Positions 58,178 to 64,000 of a stretch of 64,000 nt of DNA are shown here, piece by piece; the first letter of the stretch is position 1, and the number at the start of each line of letters is the position of its first letter. Source of the stretch: Reinekea forsetii (lineage in GTDB: Bacteria > Pseudomonadota > Gammaproteobacteria > Pseudomonadales > Natronospirillaceae). A program made the position numbers and the translations under genes. The stretch is taken from assembly GCF_002795845.1 (NCBI RefSeq), contig NZ_CP011797.1, positions 1,015,501 to 1,079,500 of the forward strand. The letters run 5' to 3'. The notes under the pieces were generated by a model. The model ran no database searches, had not been told where the DNA came from, and saw only the letters and a program-made list of their open reading frames with translations.

Positions 58178-58671
58178 ATACTTTCCTCAAGTCTAAAGAG
58201 AATGCCGAGGTTGACACCTTAGCAGCGCGACCCAAGGTTCTTTGAACCTAGATCGCGAGCCGGATTGCCTGACCATCGGTCTCGTCCGTTCCGCCAATAC
58301 TTTCCTCAAGTCTAAAGAGAATGCCGAGGTTGACACCTTAGCAGCGCGACCCAAGGTTCTTTCAACCTAGATCGCGAGCCGGATTGCCGGACCATCGGTC
58401 TCGTCCGTTCCGCCAATACTTTCCTCAAGTCTAAAGAGAATGCCGAGGTTGACACCTTAGCAGCGCGACCCAAGGTTCTTTCAACCTAGATCGCGAGCCG
58501 GAATGCCGGACCATCGGTCTCGTCAGTTTCGCCAATACTTTCCTCAAGTCTAAAGAGGGCGCCGAGGTTGACACCTTAGCAGCGCGACCCAAGGTTCTTC
58601 GAACCTAGATCGCGAGCCGGAATGCCGGACCATCGGTCTCTTCCGGACCAAAGATACTTTTCTCAAGTCTG
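58178..58671 (+). repeat. tRNA-Asp-tail repeats R9-R12 and a terminal fragment
   Basis: R9 58178-58296, R10 58297-58415 and R11 58416-58534 are each 119 bp; R12 58535-58650 is 116 bp with a degenerate end (TTCCGGACCA). R9 and R10 end TCTCGTCCGTTCCGCCA, identical to the true tRNA-Asp 3' end. In R10 and R11 the hairpin loop changes from TTTG to TTTC (CTTTCAACC). A 21-bp stub ending TCAAGTCTG (58651-58671) closes the array. Confidence 0.92.
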
Positions 58672-59105
58672 TTTTATCCCCCCTGCTAAAGTTTTTTGCC
58701 CGGATCTAACTGTTTAATAACATTCTGTTGTCTGCTCCATGGCCTCAAGGCCCAAAACATCTACTGCACAGCCTCCATCAAAACAGATCAACTTGCCGGT
58801 TATAACGTCGACAGTTCCCCGTAAAGCTGGTGCCTCCGCGCGACCCTTAACGGTGTTAACGCGCCTGAAAGCAGGCGTAACTCGATCCTATTCACTACAC
58901 TCAGTAGGACAACAGTGACCCAGCACGGAGAGTCACAGTGTATTCAAACGCAAAATAAGTCACATTTTGACAAAATAGTGGGGCCATCTTTACTAACTGC
59001 TAATCAAGTCACAGTCTCTCAGGGGCGGTGTGCATAGAATGATCACACTGATCGAAGGTCTGCTCTGATTTACAACAGGGCAAAAAAGTGCATTTGAGGC
59101 AGCAT
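58672..59105. other. 434-bp stretch without a supported gene after the repeat array
   Basis: No open frame looks coding. Contents: CGCCTG AAAG CAGGCG hairpin near 58862-58877, extended by GTTA/TAAC; and a possible promoter TTGACA (58967-58972), 18-nt spacer, TACTAA (58991-58996) that would drive the downstream coiled-coil gene. Confidence 0.5.
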
Positions 59106-60845
59106 ATGGCAGCAAGAAACAGCAAGGAGCTATTCGAGGCAATAATTTTCTTTGGCAACAAAGTGGTCGCAAAAGAGATGCGCTATTCTGAATTCGAAGC
59201 GGTACTCGACGGCGTGGTGGGGATTACCGAGTTGGCGAATAGGGAGATTTACGCCGCTTACGTCAAGATAACTCCGTCCTTAAAAGTCCACAGTCTTGTG
59301 ACTTTTCAAATCGAATTCAATGAACGCGGTTTCGCCGATGAGGATTGGAACATACCGCTGCGCCATTTAGCTGAGAATGCGGGCCCCGGCCCTGATCTAG
59401 GTGCTGGCCCGATTCGGCTTGCCTGCCGGAGCCAATGTTCGGTGTCCTGGTACCAGCGAGAATTATGGGAGCCTAATCAACGTGACATTGATCATTTTTG
59501 CCTGCTACAAGAGGCCGTAACGCGTAATAAACTCGGTCTTATCACCGACGACGAATTAAATACCATCCCCATTTTGTCGGCGCCGACACCCGCGCCCGCT
59601 CAGCTCAACGAACCGGAGATTGAGGTCCCGCTGATGTGCGATCCGGTTGACACCTCTGACTGGCAATCCTCGCAACAACTGACAGCACAAAGCGGCTCGG
59701 AAAAATTGCGCGCGCAGGCCGGAGAATTTCAGGCCAAGGTCGATCTGTTGATTCAGCGTCAGAAGCAGACGATTCAAGCTATGGAGGAAAAGTATCGCGT
59801 GGAGATTGAGCAGGTAAAGCGCGCCATGCGTAATGAGGCGCAGAGCTATCGACATCATGGTCAGGACTTAGAGCAACAGGCCAACCACAACAAGGTTTTG
59901 TTGGAGAAAATGCAGGCCCGAAATACTCGACTCGAACGGGACCTGATCCAAGCCCAAGAGCAGGCTGAGAGCCACAAGGACCAGTTTAATAGCCTCAAGG
60001 AAGAGCATCTAGAGCTGTTACACAATCAACGTGTGGCCGACGATGATAAAACTCGGCTAAGCATCGAATTAAAAGAACGGCTAACCCTTCAGGCCCTGGA
60101 AATGGAGGAGCAGAACGATGAACTGGCGAAATATAGACGGGCTAATAGCGCACTGACGGACCAAATAGAGGGTTATCAACGACAGGTTGTTGTCCACAGC
60201 GATTCAACGTCCAGTGAGTTGGCCGAACTACGCGCCCTAATCGACCAGAAGCAAGCAGAAGCGAGCGACCTCAAGGCCAGGTGGGTGAGTCAGTCGGTCG
60301 ATTACGAGCGCTTAAGCAAACAGTATGATCAAGCAAGTCATGCGTTGGCCGAGTCCACACAGTCACTGAAAAGCCTGACCAGTGCCAGTTTTAAAACCCA
60401 AGAATTACGGAAAACCCTCGAGTTCCAAGCCCAAGATCTTGAACAACGATTAGGAGAGTCTCAGCGTGAAAATGAACAACTCAAACGCGATCGAATCGAG
60501 GCAGAAGACAATGCGGTGGCCAATGTCGAAGTCTATGAGAAAATGGAAAAGCTGGAGTTGGTCTTTGTTGCCTATCATCCCGGTGCCGGCCATATCAGCT
60601 TGCCGGCCCGACAACTCGAAGACTATCTCGATAAGCCCTTGAGTTTCGCCGCACAGAAATGCAGTGTTACACTGGAACATTATAAAAGCTGGTTAGTGCA
60701 CTATGATGGCTCTGAATGCGAACAATGTGGTGTGCCGGTGAAGCGTATTGACACCCCCTCTGACTATCAAATCGGCGTTAACAACCGATGCACTAAACAC
60801 CGACTCGACAGCGGCAATGTCACCCAATTCCGGCGCAGCAGCTGA
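59106..60845 (+). CDS. Long coiled-coil protein of unknown function with C-terminal Cys motif
   Basis: The 579-aa product has three parts. Residues 1-170 form a globular N-terminal domain (KELFEAIIFFGNKVVAKEMRYSEFEAVLDGVVGITEL) without a known signature. About 198-490 is a long heptad-rich coiled-coil (Q/E/K/L). The last 85-90 residues form a second domain with CEQCGVPVK and NNRCTKH, a possible metal site. No signal peptide, TM or Walker motif, so it is not an SMC ATPase despite the coiled-coil. ATG 59106 has GAGG 7 nt upstream; GTG 59088 is possible. It ends exactly at the next gene's start. Confidence 0.8.
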   Translation: MAARNSKELFEAIIFFGNKVVAKEMRYSEFEAVLDGVVGITELANREIYAAYVKITPSLKVHSLVTFQIEFNERGFADEDWNIPLRHLAENAGPGPDLGAGPIRLACRSQCSVSWYQRELWEPNQRDIDHFCLLQEAVTRNKLGLITDDELNTIPILSAPTPAPAQLNEPEIEVPLMCDPVDTSDWQSSQQLTAQSGSEKLRAQAGEFQAKVDLLIQRQKQTIQAMEEKYRVEIEQVKRAMRNEAQSYRHHGQDLEQQANHNKVLLEKMQARNTRLERDLIQAQEQAESHKDQFNSLKEEHLELLHNQRVADDDKTRLSIELKERLTLQALEMEEQNDELAKYRRANSALTDQIEGYQRQVVVHSDSTSSELAELRALIDQKQAEASDLKARWVSQSVDYERLSKQYDQASHALAESTQSLKSLTSASFKTQELRKTLEFQAQDLEQRLGESQRENEQLKRDRIEAEDNAVANVEVYEKMEKLELVFVAYHPGAGHISLPARQLEDYLDKPLSFAAQKCSVTLEHYKSWLVHYDGSECEQCGVPVKRIDTPSDYQIGVNNRCTKHRLDSGNVTQFRRSS

Positions 60846-61727
60846 GTGCGGTCAGTCCAGAGTATCTTTGCCAGTCTACCCAGCTTGACCCAATCCGCCT
60901 GGCCCCAGCGCCCCAATGTCTCAATAATTCGCGGTGATCTGCTGCATCCAGTGGTTTCCGGCAATAAACTTTATAAGCTCCAGCCTCTGCTGGAGGCTGC
61001 CCAAGATAGCGGTCTGCAAACCCTTATCAGTGTCGGCGGGCGTTACTCTAACCATCTGCATGCGCTCGCCTGGGCCAGCCGGGAAGCCGGCCTGCAATCA
61101 GTTGGTTTAGTGCTTGGTTATGCGGCCCAGGTCTTAACGCCGACCTTGCTCGACTGTCAACGTTGGGGCATGGAGCTGCATTTTGTCGATCGGCAGACCT
61201 ATCAAGAGCGCTATACTGATGGTTTCTGGCAGCCATGGTTGTCGCTCTATCCGAATTCGATGCGGGTCAATGAAGGCGGCTGGTCTGCAGAGGGCATCAA
61301 GGGTAGCGGACTCTGGTGGCAAGGCATTGACCCGGACACCGATCTGGTGGTTTGTGCGGTGGGCTCTGGCAGTACGCTCGCCGGGTTGGCCACGCACGCA
61401 CCCGCGAAAGTGTCTGTTGTCGGTGTTCCTGTCTTTAGGGATGCCGATAACTATCAGGACCTGCAGACCAAGATGGCGGCCCTATCGCTTGGCTCTGAAC
61501 AATACAGCCTGTGGACCGATTTTGCCGGTCCGGGGTTCGGCAAGCTCAGTCCAGCGCAGCGAACATTCAGTCAGCAATTTAGCCTGGCGTCCGGTATCGC
61601 CCTGGATCCGGTCTATACCGCTAAGGTTTTTTACGCTCTCGAGTCCCAATTAACCGTCGACCCACACCTGCACAATCGAAAAATAGCCATATTGCATACC
61701 GGAGGACTTCAGGGTTGCCGACAATGA
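60846..61727 (+). CDS. PLP-dependent ACC deaminase / D-cysteine desulfhydrase family protein
   Basis: Fold-type II PLP enzyme, 293 aa. The PLP Lys is in VVSGNKLYKLQPLL, and the cofactor-contacting motif is SVGGRYSNHLHALAWAS (Tyr and Asn conserved; the usual GGAYSNH has Arg for Ala). A Gly-rich phosphate loop CAVGSGSTLAGL and the C-terminal AILHTGGLQG are present. Substrate cannot be assigned: ACC, D-Cys or another D-amino acid. The start is GTG directly after the previous stop (TGAGTG), so it is translationally coupled to the coiled-coil gene. Confidence 0.85.
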   Translation: MRSVQSIFASLPSLTQSAWPQRPNVSIIRGDLLHPVVSGNKLYKLQPLLEAAQDSGLQTLISVGGRYSNHLHALAWASREAGLQSVGLVLGYAAQVLTPTLLDCQRWGMELHFVDRQTYQERYTDGFWQPWLSLYPNSMRVNEGGWSAEGIKGSGLWWQGIDPDTDLVVCAVGSGSTLAGLATHAPAKVSVVGVPVFRDADNYQDLQTKMAALSLGSEQYSLWTDFAGPGFGKLSPAQRTFSQQFSLASGIALDPVYTAKVFYALESQLTVDPHLHNRKIAILHTGGLQGCRQ

Positions 61728-61769
61728 TGTGGTATAATGCCGCTCTAATTTGATTGAGTGTTTCGCTGA

Positions 61770-62630
61770 ATGGCAAAAATTAATTGGTTTCCTGGCCATA
61801 TGGCTAAGGCCCGTCGACAGATCAGTGAAATAATCCCTAAAATCGATGTCGTTATCGAGATCCTGGACGCTCGTATCCCCCATTCGAGCATGAATCCAAT
61901 CTTGACCAAGATCAGGCGCGACAAGCCGGTACTTCGCTTGCTCAGTAAGGCCGATTTGGCCGACCCTTTGGTGACTGCCAAATGGCAATCATTCCTAGCC
62001 CAGGAAAAAGATATCATGGTGGTCGCCATGGTCATGAGCGATCGCAAGCAATTGGCGAAAATTCCTGATTTTTGTCGGCAAATGGCGCCACATCGTGGTG
62101 GTATCGCCAAGCCGGTGCGGAGCATGGTGGTGGGCATTCCGAATGTCGGTAAGTCGACCCTGATCAACGGTTTGGCGGGCAAAAAGGTTGCTCGAGTCGG
62201 CGACGAACCGGCCGTCACGCGCAATCAACAACGCATTCAGATTTCTAATGATTTTACCCTGATGGATACGCCGGGAATTATGTGGCCTTCCCCTGAAAGC
62301 GAACTGGGTGGTTATCGATTGGCCGCCAGCGGCGCCATTCGAGATACTGCGGTGGAATATGAGGACATAGCGCTGTTCGCCGTGGATTATTTGATTCAGC
62401 GTTATCCGGAAGCCCTGATTGGTCGTTATAAACTGGCCTCGGTGCCCGATACCGCGACGGCCTGCATGGAAGCGATCGCGCGCAGTCGCGCCTGCGTTCG
62501 AGGCCGCGAGGTCGATTGGCACAAGGTTAGCGAAGTCGTGCTTAAGGATTTACGTTCTGGCGCTCTAGGTCAAATCAGTCTGGAAGAACCAGACCAAGAG
62601 TTTATCTATAGAGACTTGCTCGACGAATAG
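61770..62630 (+). CDS. YlqF/RbgA-family circularly permuted GTPase (ribosome biogenesis)
   Basis: The 286-aa product has permuted G motifs: G4 LLSKADL near residue 58 precedes G1 VVGIPNVGKSTLING near 120, and G3 is LMDTPGIMWP. The N-terminal INWFPGHMAKARRQI is the RbgA signature. The C-terminal helical domain (YPEALIGRYKL onward) is expected to bind rRNA. The family matures the large ribosomal subunit. It is separate from, and 42 bp after, the PLP enzyme. Confidence 0.93.
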   Translation: MAKINWFPGHMAKARRQISEIIPKIDVVIEILDARIPHSSMNPILTKIRRDKPVLRLLSKADLADPLVTAKWQSFLAQEKDIMVVAMVMSDRKQLAKIPDFCRQMAPHRGGIAKPVRSMVVGIPNVGKSTLINGLAGKKVARVGDEPAVTRNQQRIQISNDFTLMDTPGIMWPSPESELGGYRLAASGAIRDTAVEYEDIALFAVDYLIQRYPEALIGRYKLASVPDTATACMEAIARSRACVRGREVDWHKVSEVVLKDLRSGALGQISLEEPDQEFIYRDLLDE

Positions 62631-62649
62631 ACCCACTTGCCGGAACTGC

Positions 62650-63576
62650 TTATTCCTCCGTTAAACGGCGGATATGCAGTTCCGCGCTTTCGGCCAAGGC
62701 GGCCAAGTGGTAGCCCCCCTCAAGTACCGACACAATGCGGCCGGCGCACAGTTCATTGGCCAGCGTCACAATCGCGTCGGTGAGCCAGTAAAAATCCTCG
62801 CTCTGCCAATTAGTCTGACTCATCGGGTCTTTAGTGTGCGCATCAAAACCGGCGGAAATAAATATCATCTCCGGTTGGTGGGCCACCAAGGCCGGACGCC
62901 ATTGTTCCTGCCAGGCCAGTTTGACATCGCGAAAGTCTGAGTAGGCCACCATTGGCGTGAGATGAATATGGGGATGCTCGGCGGCCCAATGGCTATTGGG
63001 ATAAAAGGGGTGTTGGAAGCTGGTAAAGATCGCCACGTCGGGACGGTTTTGAAACATTTCAATGGTGCCATTACACTGATGAACATCGAAGTCGATGATC
63101 GCCACTTTTTTTAAGCCATGATGTTTAATAGCGTGTTCGACGGCGATGGCCACGTTGTTAAAAAAACAAAAGCCCATAGTTACATTCGGTTCGGCATGGT
63201 GTCCCGGCGGACGCACCGCGCAAAAGGCGCGATCGAATTCACCATTCAGAATGCCATCGACCGCCTGCACGCCCGCGCCCGCCGCGCGATAGCTGGCCTC
63301 CCAGGTATAGGGCCCAATCAGCGTGTCCGGATCAGCCTGCACCAGGCCCTGTTTCGGGCTGATCCGGTCGAGCTGCTCAACATAGGTCTGATGATGTACC
63401 CGGAGCACCTGTTCGGTGCTGGCCTGCTCGGCCCGCAGCTGCACTAAGTCCGGCATCAGGCCCGTCTTTATCAACTGTTCACGAATAGCTTGGGTGCGGC
63501 GCGGCGATTCCGGATGATCCTCGCCCATATCATGCAGCTCGCAATGTTCATGGAAAATCAGGGCTGTTTTTGTCAT
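62650..63576 (-). CDS. Histone deacetylase family protein (acetylpolyamine/protein deacetylase-like)
   Basis: Zn-dependent amidohydrolase of the arginase/HDAC fold, 308 aa. Motifs: VRPPGHHAEPNVTMGFCFFNNVAIAVEHA (tandem His), zinc ligands Asp and His in IIDFDVHQCNGT (most family members have HHGNGT or HQGNGT), and FISAGFDAHTKDP with the third ligand. The terminal VLEGGYHLAALAES carries the catalytic-pocket GGY. It is divergent from the acyl-CoA synthetase/acetyltransferase gene, suggesting a role in reversing acetylation; the substrate is unknown. Confidence 0.92.
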   Translation of the reverse strand: MTKTALIFHEHCELHDMGEDHPESPRRTQAIREQLIKTGLMPDLVQLRAEQASTEQVLRVHHQTYVEQLDRISPKQGLVQADPDTLIGPYTWEASYRAAGAGVQAVDGILNGEFDRAFCAVRPPGHHAEPNVTMGFCFFNNVAIAVEHAIKHHGLKKVAIIDFDVHQCNGTIEMFQNRPDVAIFTSFQHPFYPNSHWAAEHPHIHLTPMVAYSDFRDVKLAWQEQWRPALVAHQPEMIFISAGFDAHTKDPMSQTNWQSEDFYWLTDAIVTLANELCAGRIVSVLEGGYHLAALAESAELHIRRLTEE

Positions 63577-63652
63577 GGTTGATTTAAGCCATTGAATGTC
63601 CTTGCAGTATAAGGCTAGAGTAAAGGCTTAGCATTCCGACTTTGGTTTAATA

Positions 63653-64000
63653 ATGCCCGATCTTAGCCCTTTTTTTGCCCCCAAATCCATCGCCGTCATC
63701 GGCGCATCAGAGCGTGACAGCAGTATGGGCGGTTTGGTGTTGCAAAATTTGCAGGGCTCAAGTTTTGCCGGCCCTATTTATGCTGTGAATTTAAAAGGCT
63801 ATGGGCAGGTGTTTGGCGTGCCCTGTGTGCGCTATCTGCGCGCCATCAACGATTCGATCGACCTGGCCATTGTCTGTGTGCCGCCGGCGGCCATTCCGCG
63901 GGTGCTGCGCCAGATGGGTCGGCTAAATATTCGCGCCGCCTTGATCTTGACGGGCGGTTTGGCACGGCAGCTGAATTTCAGTTCGCAAAACAATGAAAAG
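63653..64000 (+). CDS. NDP-forming acyl-CoA synthetase / Pat-type protein acetyltransferase, 5' part only
   Basis: The first 116 residues only; the gene runs off the window. MPDLSPFFAPKSIAVIGASERDSSMGGLVLQNLQ begins a CoA-binding Rossmann domain. It continues GPIYAVNLKGYGQVFGVPCVRYLRAIND and DLAIVCVPPAAIPRVLRQMG, the pattern of ADP-forming acetyl-CoA synthetases and the YfiQ/Pat lysine acetyltransferases. Which of the two it is depends on whether a GNAT domain is fused at the unseen C-terminus. ATG 63653 has no strong Shine-Dalgarno. Confidence 0.85.
   Translation, partial: MPDLSPFFAPKSIAVIGASERDSSMGGLVLQNLQGSSFAGPIYAVNLKGYGQVFGVPCVRYLRAINDSIDLAIVCVPPAAIPRVLRQMGRLNIRAALILTGGLARQLNFSSQNNEK

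Noticed and set aside
56685..58671. CRISPR array
   Set aside because: Repeats are 119 bp and tandem with no unique spacers, contain tRNA sequence, and no cas genes are present.
59106..60845. SMC/chromosome segregation ATPase
   Set aside because: No Walker A, Walker B or signature motif; only the coiled-coil is shared.

Overview
The window is a 64 kb chromosomal segment of a gammaproteobacterium, most likely a marine, Oceanospirillales-like heterotroph. That reading rests on gene order and on gene content such as a sodium-pumping oxaloacetate decarboxylase and a TRAP transporter. The family-level placement is inference. Genes are dense, several pairs overlap by 1-4 bases (for example dxr/rseP, lpxD/fabZ/lpxA/lpxB/rnhB, ispF/truD), and most of the segment is housekeeping.

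Region 1 (1-24300). The 3'-truncated glnD and map lie on the minus strand, divergent from rpsB-tsf. Then come frr, uppS, cdsA, dxr, rseP, bamA, skp, lpxD, fabZ, lpxA, lpxB, rnhB, dnaE, accA, a GNAT acetyltransferase and tilS. This is the classic translation / isoprenoid / outer-membrane-assembly / lipid A cluster. The UMP kinase gene pyrH, normally between tsf and frr, is absent. Its place holds a terminator, a consensus -10 box and a strongly structured leader.

Region 2 (24400-37650). pyrG, eno, ftsB, ispD, ispF, truD, pcm, a DUF368 (PopT-type) membrane protein, nlpD, rpoS, a LysE/RhtB exporter, fdxA and mutS. The expected kdsA (pyrG-eno) and surE (truD-pcm) are also missing from their usual slots. 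A 20-bp tandem repeat spans the ispD stop codon.

Region 3 (37650-46550). A small unknown protein, pncC, recA (with a LexA box), recX, alaS, lysC, csrA (with a CsrA-type hairpin in its leader), tRNA-Ser(GCT), two identical tRNA-Arg(ACG) genes, and dusC on the minus strand.

Region 4 (46550-56400) is more accessory. It holds oadGAB; a tight three-gene operon encoding a ZorA-like stator with a long coiled-coil tail, a ZorB-like peptidoglycan-binding stator and an unknown 168-aa Cys-containing protein; and a TatT-DctP-DctQ-DctM TRAP transporter. No ZorC, D, E, F or G is recognisable, so the Zor-like operon is a non-canonical relative of Zorya.

Region 5 (56400-59100) is a tRNA-Val(TAC)/tRNA-Asp(GTC) array: three Val and four Asp genes, interleaved with twelve copies of a ~119-bp repeat. 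Each repeat ends in a modified copy of the tRNA-Asp 3' end. The T-stem and encoded CCA are kept in most copies, but the T-loop is replaced by a ~21-nt hairpin-forming segment. The layout recalls the rtT repeats of the E. coli tyrT operon but is unrelated in sequence as far as can be judged by eye.

Region 6 (59100-64000). A long coiled-coil protein of unknown function, a PLP-dependent ACC-deaminase/D-cysteine desulfhydrase homologue, a YlqF/RbgA-type GTPase, a histone-deacetylase-family protein (minus strand), and the 5' end of an NDP-forming acyl-CoA synthetase / protein acetyltransferase.

The items most worth follow-up are the tRNA-derived repeat array, the ZorAB-plus-unknown operon, and the structured frr leader that replaces pyrH.
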